This document shows positions 24,945 to 32,995 of a stretch of 34,942 nucleotides of DNA, one piece after another. The DNA is taken from assembly GCA_003166475.1 (NCBI GenBank), contig PMVV01000428.1, forward strand, positions 1 to 34,942. Direction: 5' to 3'. Position numbers and translations under genes: made by a program. The notes beneath the pieces were generated by a model. It made no database searches, was not told the DNA's origin, and saw only the letters and a list, made by a program, of their open reading frames with translations. How positions within the stretch are numbered: the stretch's first letter is position 1; every line of letters starts with the position of its first letter. The DNA is from Bryobacterales bacterium (GTDB lineage: Bacteria; Acidobacteriota; Terriglobia; Bryobacterales; Bryobacteraceae).

Positions 24945-25916
24945 ATGCCGTTCCCCATACACCGCATGCGCCGGTTGCGCGCCAGTGAGCCGATCCGCAG
25001 CCTGGTCCGGGAGACCCGCCTGGATCCGGCCGAGTTCATCCTGCCTCTTTTTGCCTGCCCGGGCGAGGGCGTCCGCCGCGAAATCGGGGCCATGCCCGGC
25101 AATTTCCAACTCTCCGTGGACGAAATCGTACGGGAGTGCGCCGAGGTGCGGGCGCTCGGCATCGGCGGCGTGATCCTGTTTGGCCTGCCGGAAAGCAAAG
25201 ACGAAACGGCCTCCGGGGCTTACGCCGACGATGGCATCGTGCAGCGCGCCATCCGGGCCATCCGCAGCCAGGATCCCAGCCTGCTGATCGTCACCGACGT
25301 CTGCAATTGCGAATATACCAGCCACGGGCATTGCGGCAAGATCGTCGCGGGCGAAGTGGATAACGACCAGACGCTGGAATGGCTGGCGGCCTCGGCGGTT
25401 TCGCACGCGCGCGCCGGCGCCGATATCGTGGCCCCCTCCGACATGATGGATGGGCGCGTGGCCGCCATCCGCCGCGAGTTGGACGCCAACGGCTTCTCCC
25501 GCATTCCGATCTTGTCCTACGCCGCCAAGTTCGCCTCGGTGTTCTACGGGCCGTTCCGCGAGGCGGCCGAATCCACGCCGCAGTTCGGGGACCGGCGCAG
25601 CTACCAGATGGACCCCGCCAACGGGCGCGAAGCCATGCGGGAAATCGAACTGGACCTGGAGGAGGGCGCCGATATGATCATGATCAAGCCCGCCATGCCC
25701 TACCTCGACCTGATCCACGAAGCCCGCCGGCGTTTCGACGCGCCCATCGCCGCCTACCAGGTGAGCGGGGAGTTTTCCATGATCGAAGCCGCGGCCCGCA
25801 ACGGCTGGATCGACCATGACCGGGCCATGATCGAAAGCCTGACATGCATCCGGCGCGCGGGAGCGCAGATCATCCTGACCTATTTCGCCAAGCCGGCGGC
25901 CAGGTTACTGGCCTGA
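24945..25916 (+). CDS. hemB: porphobilinogen synthase (delta-aminolevulinic acid dehydratase)
   Basis: A 323-residue cytoplasmic enzyme joining two 5-aminolevulinate molecules into porphobilinogen for haem and related tetrapyrroles. Schiff-base lysines are K195 ([15 protein letters not shown]) and K248 ([10 protein letters not shown]). A catalytic zinc site is indicated by C120, C122 and C130 ([13 protein letters not shown]), so this is the zinc-dependent form. The C-terminal [10 protein letters not shown] motif is present. AGGGG lies just before ATG 24945 and TACAAT (24932-24937) only 7 bp upstream, so the leader must be very short. It is a stand-alone gene; no other hem genes are here. Confidence 0.96.
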   Translation: MPFPIHRMRRLRASEPIRSLVRETRLDPAEFILPLFACPGEGVRREIGAMPGNFQLSVDEIVRECAEVRALGIGGVILFGLPESKDETASGAYADDGIVQRAIRAIRSQDPSLLIVTDVCNCEYTSHGHCGKIVAGEVDNDQTLEWLAASAVSHARAGADIVAPSDMMDGRVAAIRRELDANGFSRIPILSYAAKFASVFYGPFREAAESTPQFGDRRSYQMDPANGREAMREIELDLEEGADMIMIKPAMPYLDLIHEARRRFDAPIAAYQVSGEFSMIEAAARNGWIDHDRAMIESLTCIRRAGAQIILTYFAKPAARLLA

Positions 25917-25942
25917 CTTTCCCCTAGACCTAAACCCAATAC

Positions 25943-25962
25943 TGTTCACTTATGTTCACTTA
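25943..25962. repeat. 10-bp tandem duplication
   Basis: TGTTCACTTA is repeated exactly, 27 bp past the hemB stop and just before the palindromic element at 25971. Confidence 0.6.
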
Positions 25963-25970
25963 ATGATGTC

Positions 25971-26057
25971 TTGGTGGGGCAGACGATCGTTTTATGTCGT
26001 CTGCCAAGCGCTCCCCGAAGACGGCAGACCACAAAGTGCGATGGTCTGCCCCACCAA
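25971..26057. repeat. REPIN-like double hairpin element (full copy)
   Basis: An 87-bp element bounded by perfect 14-bp inverted ends TTGGTGGGGCAGAC (25971-25984) and GTCTGCCCCACCAA (26044-26057). Inside are hairpin 1, GGCAGACGA/TCGTCTGCC (25978-25986 with 25997-26005), and hairpin 2, GGCAGACCA/TGGTCTGCC (26023-26031 with 26042-26050). The same two-hairpin plan occurs at 32892-32971. There is no coding capacity, so mobilisation would need a transposase elsewhere. Confidence 0.85.
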
Positions 26058-26186
26058 CGGTACGGCGCTACAATTTCAGTGTATTGGCCAGCCGCCAATC
26101 GCGAATGGCATCTCACGTGCTCTGTTGGTCCAACTCCGGTTCGAACGGGGACGCCCGTTCCGGCGAGAGAAAGGTAATGGTAAAGT

Positions 26187-29100
26187 TTGGCACAGAAGAC
26201 CGGCGGTAGCCGGGCGAGCAGGGTTGGACGCCCTCCGCGTGCGCCCGATTCGCCTCAACCAAAGCAACCAACCCCCCCGGCTAAGAAGCCCCCCCCTGCG
26301 ACCGCCGAGGAGCAGGGCGAAGCCGGTCGATTCCGCATTGTTGGTGTGGGAGCCTCCGCAGGCGGCCTGGAGGCCTTCACGGAGTTGCTCACGCATCTGC
26401 CGGACGATACCGGCATGGCATTCGTGCTGATTCAGCATCTCGATCCGAGTCACGAGAGCCATCTGGCGGAGTTGCTTTCCAAAGCAACCAAAATGCCTAT
26501 TGCCGAGGTGAAAGGCGAGACTCGCACCGAGGCCAATCACGTTTACGTGATTCCGCCGCGCCGCAATTTGAGCATTTCCGGTGGAGTCCTGCACTCCCCG
26601 GACCGGCCGGTCAGCGGCCGCAACATGCCGATCGACGATTTCTTCCGCGCCCTGGCGGCGGACCGCGGACGCCGGGCGCTCGGCGTGGTTATGTCGGGAA
26701 CCGCATCGGATGGGACGCTGGGCCTGCAGGCGATCAAGGCTGCGGGCGGCACCACCTTCGCCCAGGAAATGGGCTCCGCGAAGTTCGATAGCATGCCGCG
26801 CAGCGCCATCGCCGCCGGCGTGGTGGATTATGTCCTGCCGCCGGCCGGAATCGCGCGGCAACTGGTAGCCATCGCGCACCATTCGAATGTTCCGATCGAC
26901 CCCCGGGAGGAGATTGGGCCGCCGGGAGATCCGAAACTGGCTAAGATCCTCCGGCTGGTACGGAGCGCCACCGGGGTGGACTTCACGCACTACAAGCCCA
27001 GCACCCTGGCCCGGCGCATCAAGCGGCGCATGACCCTCCGCGGATTCGAAAACCTCGAAGACTACAGCCGGCATCTCGAGCAGAATCGCGAGGAAGCCAC
27101 CGCATTGTGCGAGGACTGTCTGATCACCGTCACTGCATTCTTTCGGGAGCCAACGCTCTTCGAGGATCTGAAGACCAGCGTGTTTCCCGCTCTGGTCGAG
27201 AATAGGGCTGCCGGGGACGCCATCCGGATCTGGGTGCCCGGGTGCGCAACGGGTCAAGAGGCTTATTCGATCGCCATCGGCTTGATGGAATTCCTGGACG
27301 AGGCGGGAGAGAGCGTTCCGTTCGAGATTTTCGCCACCGATATCAGCGAAACGGCGGTCGCAAAAGCCCGCGCCGGCATATACAAGGACTCCGAAGTTGC
27401 GCACATCTCGCCGCAGCGGTTGGCGCGGTTCTTCGCCCGTTCGGAACGCGGGTACCAGATTACAAAGAACGTCCGCGACGTATGCGTTTTTGCCCGGCAC
27501 AATGTGGCCGAAGACCCGCCTTTCTCGAAGTTGGACCTGATCAGTTGTTGCAACGTACTGATCTACCTTGGAACGGCGCTGCAGCGCAAGGTCTTGTCGA
27601 TCCTGCATTACGCCCTCAAGCCGGCGGGCTTCCTGGTAGTTGGTCCATCGGAGAGCATCGGCACGCTGACCGATTCGTTTCATCAAATGGAAAAGACCCA
27701 CAAAGTGTATAGCCTGCGGCCGTCGGCGAGCACGCCGGCGCCGCGCTTGAGCCCAGGCCGCAGCGCCGAAGGCCGGGGGGATTTCCCGCAGAGAACTGCC
27801 GAGGTCCGAACCGGGCTGGACGTGCTGAGAGAGGCCGACCGGCTGGTGCTGGCCGAACATGGCCCTCCGGGCGCGGTGGTCGACGATGAAATGAACATCG
27901 TTCAGGTGCGGGGCCGCACCGCTCCATACCTGGAGCTTTCGCCGGGCGAGCCGAGCCATAACCTGCTAAAACTGGCGCGCGAAGGCTTAATCGCGGGCCT
28001 CGGCAAGGCGATGGGAGCGGCCAGAGAAACCAACGCCGCTGCTAAAGAAGACGGCTTCCGGATCGAAGACGGGGGCCAGATAACGGACGTCGCCATCAAG
28101 GTCGTCCCGTTTACGGGATCGTCGTCCGAGGAACGCTATTTCCTGGTCCTGTTCGAGGACGTTGAGCCGAAGCGTGGCCCGATCGCGGCGCACGAGCCCG
28201 CGGCCGAGGAGCGCCGGGGAAGCGCGCAGTTGCTGCGCGAGTTGGCCGCAACCAAAGAGTATCTGCAATCGATCGTGGAGGCTAATGCATCCACGCTGGA
28301 AGAGCTTAGGGCGGCGAACGAAGAGGCGCAGGCGGGCAACGAGGAACTGGAAACCGCGCAGGAAGAGCTGGAATCGGCCAACGAAGAATTGAACACGCTG
28401 AACGAAGAGCTGAAGATCAGCAATGTGGAATTCAGCAAAGTCAACCGGGACCTGAGCAATCTTCTGGAAAACATCAGCATACCCCTGGTCATGGTTGGGC
28501 GGGATCTGCGCATTCGCCGCTTTACGCGCGCCATTGAACCGATGCTGAACCTGATCGCTTCCGACGTGGGGCGGTCGATAACCGATCTTCAGCCTCAAAT
28601 CGAACTACCCGACCTGCGGCGGCTGCTATTGGGCGCCATGGAGGGCGGCGACCGGAAACCGCGCGACATCCGCGACGCGCACGGCCGCTGGTATTCGCTG
28701 CGCATCCTGCCGTCGGTGGGAACCAACGGCAAAATCGACGGCGCCGTGCTGATGCTGATCGATATCGATGCCGCCAAGCGCGGCGCCGACTTCGCCGAGG
28801 CAATTGTGGAAACGGTGCGCGAGCCTCTGGTGATCCTGAGCCAGAACCTGCAAGTCATCAAGGCCAACAGGACGTTCTACGAAACGTTCCATGCCGCGCC
28901 GGAGAAGACGGAGGGGCGTCTGATCTACGACCTCGGGACCGGACAATGGAATATCCCGAAACTGGCCGAATTGCTGGAGAACATCCTGCCCATGCACTCC
29001 ACGTTCCGGGACTTTGAGGTGACCCACGAGTTCGAACATGTGGGACGGAAAGTGATGCTGCTCAACGCCAGCGAAATCTTCAATCCGAATGCGCAAGCGC

Positions 29101-29885
29101 GGACCATCCTTCTGGCGATTGAAGATGCAACGGACCGCAAACAGGCTGAGGAAGCGCTCCGGACAACCAATGCCGAACTGGAGCATTTCGCTTATGCGCT
29201 CACGCACGACCTGCAGGAGCCTCTGCGGATGGTGGTGAACTTCACCGAGCTGCTGGGCCGGGAGTACTCGGGAAAGCTGGGCAAAGAGGCGGACCAGTTC
29301 ATCGCCTATTCGACGGAGGGCGCGCTGAGAATCGAGGCGCTGCTGAGAGCGCTGCTGGCCTACTGGGAAGTTGCAGGCCAGGACCATGGCAGCTTCGGGC
29401 CAATCGATTGCGGCGCCGTTCTGGCCAAAGCGTTGTTGAACCTCCAGGCGGCCATCGCGGAGAGTGGCGCCATAGTGACTTCCGGTCCATTGCCAACCGT
29501 GGTGGCCGAGGAGGTTATGCTGACGCAGGTTTTCCAGAACCTCATTTCCAATTCGATCAAGTACAGAGGCGATGACACGCCCAAAATCCATGTCTCGGCG
29601 GAGAAAACCGCGGAGGGGTGGGTGTTTGCCGTGCGGGACAACGGAATCGGTATCGATCCGCAGGACATCGGCCGCGTGTTCGGCATGTTCAAACGCTTGC
29701 ATGGAAAAGAAATTCCCGGCACCGGCATCGGTCTGGCGCTTTGCAAGAAGATCGTCGAACGCAAGGGCGGGCGGATCTGGGCGGAATCGGAAACCGGGCA
29801 AGGCGCTACGTTCAAGTTCACAATTCCGGGCAACCATACGGAGTCCGCCCCCCCCGGCGCGCAAACTGAAAATGGCCAGCTCTGA
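26187..29885 (+). CDS. CheB-CheR-PAS-histidine kinase fusion protein
   Basis: A 1232-residue soluble signalling protein. A Pro/Ala-rich N-terminus (to about 46) precedes a CheB methylesterase domain (48-235: GVGASAGGLEAF with Ser57; LIQHLDPSHESH; VMSGTASDGTLG) and a CheR methyltransferase domain (about 250-510: LITVTAFFREP; WVPGCATGQEAYSIAI; LISCCNVLIYLG). A heptad coiled coil (about 681-756, TLEELRAANEEAQAGNEELE) and PAS-type regions (about 760-990) follow. The kinase has an H-box THDLQEPLR (His1007), N-box QNLISNSIKYR, DNGIGIDP and GTGIGLALCKKIVERKGG. The start is unsettled: TTG 26187 opens this frame, while the better-placed ATG 26177 gives only ten codons. It has no transmembrane segment or receiver domain. 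It overlaps the next kinase by 14 bp. Confidence 0.93.
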   Translation: MAQKTGGSRASRVGRPPRAPDSPQPKQPTPPAKKPPPATAEEQGEAGRFRIVGVGASAGGLEAFTELLTHLPDDTGMAFVLIQHLDPSHESHLAELLSKATKMPIAEVKGETRTEANHVYVIPPRRNLSISGGVLHSPDRPVSGRNMPIDDFFRALAADRGRRALGVVMSGTASDGTLGLQAIKAAGGTTFAQEMGSAKFDSMPRSAIAAGVVDYVLPPAGIARQLVAIAHHSNVPIDPREEIGPPGDPKLAKILRLVRSATGVDFTHYKPSTLARRIKRRMTLRGFENLEDYSRHLEQNREEATALCEDCLITVTAFFREPTLFEDLKTSVFPALVENRAAGDAIRIWVPGCATGQEAYSIAIGLMEFLDEAGESVPFEIFATDISETAVAKARAGIYKDSEVAHISPQRLARFFARSERGYQITKNVRDVCVFARHNVAEDPPFSKLDLISCCNVLIYLGTALQRKVLSILHYALKPAGFLVVGPSESIGTLTDSFHQMEKTHKVYSLRPSASTPAPRLSPGRSAEGRGDFPQRTAEVRTGLDVLREADRLVLAEHGPPGAVVDDEMNIVQVRGRTAPYLELSPGEPSHNLLKLAREGLIAGLGKAMGAARETNAAAKEDGFRIEDGGQITDVAIKVVPFTGSSSEERYFLVLFEDVEPKRGPIAAHEPAAEERRGSAQLLRELAATKEYLQSIVEANASTLEELRAANEEAQAGNEELETAQEELESANEELNTLNEELKISNVEFSKVNRDLSNLLENISIPLVMVGRDLRIRRFTRAIEPMLNLIASDVGRSITDLQPQIELPDLRRLLLGAMEGGDRKPRDIRDAHGRWYSLRILPSVGTNGKIDGAVLMLIDIDAAKRGADFAEAIVETVREPLVILSQNLQVIKANRTFYETFHAAPEKTEGRLIYDLGTGQWNIPKLAELLENILPMHSTFRDFEVTHEFEHVGRKVMLLNASEIFNPNAQARTILLAIEDATDRKQAEEALRTTNAELEHFAYALTHDLQEPLRMVVNFTELLGREYSGKLGKEADQFIAYSTEGALRIEALLRALLAYWEVAGQDHGSFGPIDCGAVLAKALLNLQAAIAESGAIVTSGPLPTVVAEEVMLTQVFQNLISNSIKYRGDDTPKIHVSAEKTAEGWVFAVRDNGIGIDPQDIGRVFGMFKRLHGKEIPGTGIGLALCKKIVERKGGRIWAESETGQGATFKFTIPGNHTESAPPGAQTENGQL

Positions 29886-30627
29886 CCAAAACCGCCCGGA
29901 AGACGAAATCGCGCGCCTGCGCAAGGCGCTGGACGCGGAATTGCGCCGATCGATCGAGATCCAAAGGCAGTTGGACCGGGCCAACGCCGACTTTGAAGAG
30001 TTTGTCTCGATGGCGGCTCACAACCTGCGCGAGTCTCTCCGGGAGGTAGCCTCCTACAGTCAACTGATGGCCGAGACGGATGCCGGCGCATACCTCGATC
30101 GCATCCGGGAGGGGGTGGCCAGAGCGCAGTCGCTGCTCGGCGAAATCGTCGAGTATTGGGGCACCACGGGCGGCCGGCAGTTCTCCCGCACGGACATGGA
30201 AGCGGTCCTTCGCCAGGCTCTCCTCTCGGCGGACAAGCCGATCGCAGAACGGAACGCAATCGTTACCCACGACCCTTTACCCGCCGTAATGGGAGACTTC
30301 GAAACCCTGACCAAGGTCCTGCGGCACCTGATCGGAAATGCCATCGAATACTGCGACACGCCTTCTCCGCGCGTTCACATTTCATCCAGACAGGTGGACC
30401 ACGAATGGGTGATTTCGGTCGCAGACAACGGTCCCGGTATAGACCCGGCATTCCAGGGCCGCCTATTCGGAGCGTTTAAGCGCCTGCACGGGAAAGAGTA
30501 TCCCGGCAACGGTCTGGGACTCGCATTCTGCAAGAAGGTCATCGAATTGCAGAGCGGGCGCATGTGGATGGAATCGACACCGGGGGCGGGGTCGACGTTG
30601 TATTTCACTCTGCCGCCGGGCGATTGA
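29872..30627 (+). CDS. sensorless histidine kinase, overlapping the CheB-CheR kinase
   Basis: A 251-residue protein of a short coiled coil (EIARLRKALDAELRRSIEIQ) plus a kinase core. The H-box region is FVSMAAHNLRESLREVASYS, the N-box LIGNAIEYC, then VADNGPGIDP and GNGLGLAFCKKVIELQSG. The C-terminal half closely parallels the kinase part of the preceding protein (both have LFGAFKRLHGKEYPG or MFKRLHGKEIPG), so the pair looks like a domain duplication. ATG 29872 lies 14 bp inside the previous gene, giving coupling. It lacks any input domain, so it may be driven by the large protein, for example as a heterodimer. No response regulator gene is adjacent. Confidence 0.85.
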   Translation: MASSDQNRPEDEIARLRKALDAELRRSIEIQRQLDRANADFEEFVSMAAHNLRESLREVASYSQLMAETDAGAYLDRIREGVARAQSLLGEIVEYWGTTGGRQFSRTDMEAVLRQALLSADKPIAERNAIVTHDPLPAVMGDFETLTKVLRHLIGNAIEYCDTPSPRVHISSRQVDHEWVISVADNGPGIDPAFQGRLFGAFKRLHGKEYPGNGLGLAFCKKVIELQSGRMWMESTPGAGSTLYFTLPPGD

Positions 30628-30686
30628 CTTTGTGGTAGAATTCGTCACAAGATCGACGATGACGGCGGTCAGAAGGGAGAAACAAC

Positions 30687-31478
30687 ATGAAAACGCGAAG
30701 CATTTGGCTGGTGGTTCTCTCGTTTTGGGCGCTGAGCGCCCGTGCCAGTAATATCAATCTTGGAGCCGCGGGCAGTTTTGCCGTCCTGGCAGGATCCGCG
30801 GTGACCAATACAGGCCCCACCTATATCTATGGAAATCTGGGGCTGACGCCGGGTAGCTCAATCACCGGCTTTCCTCCGGGGACCATAGTCCCACCGGGAA
30901 TAGAAGACGTCGATAATGGCTCGGCGATCATGGCTGAGAATGCTCTGACCACGGCATACGATTCCGCCACGGGCCTACCGTGCACGACGAACTTGACCGG
31001 TAAGGATCTCGGCGGGATGACCCTCACGCCAGGAGTCTATTGCTTTAACTCGTCGGCAGAGTTGACCGGAACACTCACGCTCAACGCCGAGGGCGACCCG
31101 AATGCGCAATTCGTATTCCAGATGGGGAGCACGCTGACGACCGCAAGTAGCGCGATCGTCGATTTTATCAATACCAACGGTGGTCTGCCCGATCCAAACC
31201 TGTTTTGGCAGGTTGGGAGCTCGGCGACTCTCGGCATCGGCACCGACTTCTCGGGAAATATCCTCGCGGAAACGAGCATCACCTTGACTACTGGCGCGAG
31301 TATTGCGTGCGGCAGCGCCTTGGCGCAAAACGGCGCCGTGACGCTGGACGATAATGTCGTGTCCATTTATGGTTGCGAAAGCTCTGGCGGCGCCGTTCCC
31401 GAGCCGCAGAGCGCCGCGCTCCTCGGCATGGGCCTCCTGCTGACGTCGATCGTATACCGGCGGCGCTCGCGGAAGTAA
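30687..31478 (+). CDS. ice-binding-like (DUF3494) protein with PEP-CTERM sorting signal
   Basis: A 263-residue secreted protein. The signal peptide is MKTRSIWLVVLSFWALSARA. The body is a DUF3494 ice-binding-type beta-solenoid (INLGAAGSFAVLAGSAVTNT; YIYGNLGLTPGSSITGFPPG; GGMTLTPGVYCFNSSAELTG; NAQFVFQMGSTLTTASSAIV; NLFWQVGSSATLGIGTDFSG). The C-terminus VPEPQSAALLGMGLLLTSIV ending YRRRSRK is a PEP-CTERM exosortase signal: motif, helix, basic tail. AAGGGAGA lies 7 bp before the ATG. The sequence looks less GC-rich than its neighbours, and such genes are often transferred. In soil bacteria members may bind ice or act as adhesins. No exosortase is in the window. Confidence 0.9.
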   Translation: MKTRSIWLVVLSFWALSARASNINLGAAGSFAVLAGSAVTNTGPTYIYGNLGLTPGSSITGFPPGTIVPPGIEDVDNGSAIMAENALTTAYDSATGLPCTTNLTGKDLGGMTLTPGVYCFNSSAELTGTLTLNAEGDPNAQFVFQMGSTLTTASSAIVDFINTNGGLPDPNLFWQVGSSATLGIGTDFSGNILAETSITLTTGASIACGSALAQNGAVTLDDNVVSIYGCESSGGAVPEPQSAALLGMGLLLTSIVYRRRSRK

Positions 31479-31526
31479 AGTCCGGCAATTCTTGCCGTAT
31501 GGACGGCAGCATTTGCACGAAGTGGA

Positions 31527-31561
31527 GGGCGGGCTTCAGCCCGCCCGAGGCTTTAGCCTCG
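31527..31561. repeat. two adjacent short hairpins
   Basis: GGGCGGGC/GCCCGCCC (31527-31534 with 31539-31546, loop TTCA) is followed by CGAGGC/GCCTCG (31546-31551 with 31556-31561, loop TTTA). They lie 48 bp after the ice-binding gene and may end or protect its mRNA. Another type of dispersed repeat is also possible. Confidence 0.55.
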
Positions 31562-31667
31562 CTTCCCGGCAGTCCCGCGTTGGTCTCAAATCTGCTCAAA
31601 GAAGATCCGTCGAGTAACAAGAGTTAAAGACTCTATTTTCTGAAACTAATACGAGGAAGGAGATTTC

Positions 31668-32048
31668 ATGTCACAAACGAGAGATGCCAAAGGACGGTGG
31701 ATGCAGAGTGTTCTGGCAGCCGACACTCTGACGGGCGATAGGGTTGTGAACCGTCAAAAAGAGGATCTCGGAACAATCGAACATCTGATGATCGACGTGG
31801 AAAAGGGCCGCGTGGCTTACGCGGTACTTTCATTCGGAGGATTCCTGGGCATGGGCGACAAACTGTTTGCCATCCCCTGGAGCGCCCTCGCGGTCGACAC
31901 CGATGAAAGGCAGTTCATCCTGGACGTCGACAAAAAGTCGCTGGATCACGCTCCCGGTTTCGACAAGGATCACTGGCCGAACATGGCCGACCATGTGTGG
32001 GGCGCCGAAGTTGCCACCTATTACCACGCCAAGCCCTATTGGACCTAG
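31668..32048 (+). CDS. PRC-barrel domain protein
   Basis: A 126-residue cytoplasmic protein. After MSQTRDAKGRWMQSVLAADT the PRC-barrel runs from about residue 17 to 90 (LTGDRVVNRQKEDLGTIEHL; KGRVAYAVLSFGGFLGMGDK; FAIPWSALAVDTDERQFILD). The tail HWPNMADHVWGAEVATYYHA is typical of the stress-associated group rather than photosystem or RimM proteins. GGAGATTTC precedes the ATG. It is first in a row of small same-strand genes (CsbD, DUF3309, WXXGXW) that probably respond together to osmotic or general stress. Confidence 0.88.
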   Translation: MSQTRDAKGRWMQSVLAADTLTGDRVVNRQKEDLGTIEHLMIDVEKGRVAYAVLSFGGFLGMGDKLFAIPWSALAVDTDERQFILDVDKKSLDHAPGFDKDHWPNMADHVWGAEVATYYHAKPYWT

Positions 32049-32109
32049 AAGTGCAACTCGATTGGGGGGCGGGTGGCGGACACTTCGCCCCCTTCCAAGG
32101 AGAAAAACA

Positions 32110-32289
32110 ATGAACACGAGCACTAAAGATAAGGTTGAAGGCAAGTTTCACGAACTGAAGGGCAAAGCCAAACAGAAGGTCGGCGAGGTCGCCGGCAATC
32201 CCAACGTGGAGTCGGAAGGCCAGTCGGAAAAGCTCGCCGGCAAAGTCCAAAAGAAAGTCGGGCAGATTGAAAGCGTCCTTGAAAAGTAA
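32110..32289 (+). CDS. CsbD-family stress protein
   Basis: A 59-residue highly charged protein, MNTSTKDKVEGKFHELKGKA then KQKVGEVAGNPNVESEGQSE and KLAGKVQKKVGQIESVLEK. The KxEGxxxxxKGxxKxxxGxxxxNPxxxxEGxxxKxxG pattern is diagnostic of CsbD. CsbD genes are commonly under general stress sigma factor control; the exact function is unknown. AAGGAGAAAAACA precedes the ATG. It lies 61 bp after the PRC-barrel gene. Confidence 0.92.
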   Translation: MNTSTKDKVEGKFHELKGKAKQKVGEVAGNPNVESEGQSEKLAGKVQKKVGQIESVLEK

Positions 32290-32340
32290 GCACGGCGGGG
32301 CTCCGCGGTTGCGCCCGGCCCCAGAAAGAGAGGATTCAAA

Positions 32341-32493
32341 ATGCTGATACTGATCATTATTCTGCTGTTGGTTTTCGGCGGCGGCGGGTATTACGGCTAC
32401 GGCCGCTGGGGATACGGCGGCGGCGCTGGCATAGGTGTGGGTGGGGTGCTGTTGATTCTGCTCGTAGCCTACATGTTGGGGCTATTCCACTAA
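32341..32493 (+). CDS. DUF3309-like small membrane protein
   Basis: A 50-residue protein: hydrophobic MLILIIILLLVFGGG, a Gly/Tyr-rich turn (YYGYGRWGYGGG), then a second hydrophobic segment GVLLILLVAYMLGLF. Two membrane helices with a glycine-tyrosine linker match the DUF3309 pattern. An AGAGGA site lies 6 bp upstream. Its place among CsbD and PRC-barrel genes suggests an envelope stress role, which is inference. Confidence 0.8.
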   Translation: MLILIIILLLVFGGGGYYGYGRWGYGGGAGIGVGGVLLILLVAYMLGLFH

Positions 32494-32588
32494 GACAACG
32501 CCGGCTGCGTGGCGGTTGGCGGAGACAAGCAAGGTAGTTGCAAGTTCTGTTGGACTGCTTGCAGGTACGAAGAAAAGGAGAGTGTATT

Positions 32589-32885
32589 GTGTTGTTTAAG
32601 CGATTGATCGGATTGGCGGTTCTTGTAGGCGCCCTGACGTTGAGCGTCGCAAAAGCCGAGGTTGTGGTTCGCGTCGCGCCGCCGCGTGCCGTAATCGAAA
32701 CGCGGGGGGTGGCGCCCGGCGCCGGCTATGTGTGGATTAACGGGTACCATCGGTGGGATGGCAATGCGTACGCCTGGAATGCGGGAAGGTGGGAACAGCC
32801 ACCTCGGCCGCATGCCCGCTGGGTGGCGCATCGCTGGGTCCACCGCAGAAACGGATACGTTCTGGTTGAAGGGCGCTGGCGCTAG
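32589..32885 (+). CDS. exported WXXGXW-repeat protein
   Basis: A 98-residue protein. GTG 32589 follows AAAAGGAG by 8 bp, better than upstream in-frame starts. A signal peptide (LFKRLIGLAVLVGALTLSVA then KA) precedes VVVRVAPPRAV and aromatic Gly/Trp repeats (GYVWINGYHRWDGNAYAWNA then GRWEQPPRPHARWVAHRWVH, GYVLVEGRWR), the WXXGXW/YXWGXW pattern of small periplasmic or surface proteins. Function unknown. It ends the row of small stress-type genes and is followed at once by a REPIN-like element. Confidence 0.8.
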   Translation: MLFKRLIGLAVLVGALTLSVAKAEVVVRVAPPRAVIETRGVAPGAGYVWINGYHRWDGNAYAWNAGRWEQPPRPHARWVAHRWVHRRNGYVLVEGRWR

Positions 32886-32891
32886 TGTAGC

Positions 32892-32971
32892 GTGGCGCAG
32901 ACGATCGTTGTTTGTCGTCTGCGCACCGTGCTCGAACTCGGCAGGCCACGAAAAACGATGGCCTGCCCCAC
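32892..32971. repeat. REPIN-like double hairpin element (second full copy)
   Basis: Hairpin 1 is GCGCAGACGA/TCGTCTGCGC (32895-32904 with 32915-32924). Hairpin 2 is GGCAGGCCA/TGGCCTGCC (32940-32948 with 32959-32967) with the same loop CGAAAAACGA as at 14490-14499. The ends GTGGCGCAG and CTGCCCCAC are inverted with one mismatch. It lies 24 bp upstream of the oleate hydratase ATG, so it forms most of that gene's leader. Confidence 0.85.
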
Positions 32972-32995
32972 AGCCGATCTTTTAGACGCTGCACG

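Noticed and set aside
25943-26057. CRISPR-like array near the palindromic element after hemB
   Set aside because: Repeats are palindromic and only two, with no regular spacers; they form a REPIN-like element instead.
26177-26209. ATG 26177 as the start of the CheB-CheR kinase
   Set aside because: It has better spacing to AAAGG but reads only ten codons before TAG; it would need a frameshift, so TTG 26187 was kept with a caveat.
26076-27959. 627-residue minus-strand frame opposite the CheB-CheR kinase
   Set aside because: The plus strand encodes clear CheB and CheR motifs across the same bases.
31620-31640. Weak hairpin AGAGT/ACTCT followed by ATTTT as a terminator of the ice-binding gene
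   Set aside because: The stem is only 5 bp and AT-rich, too weak to call.
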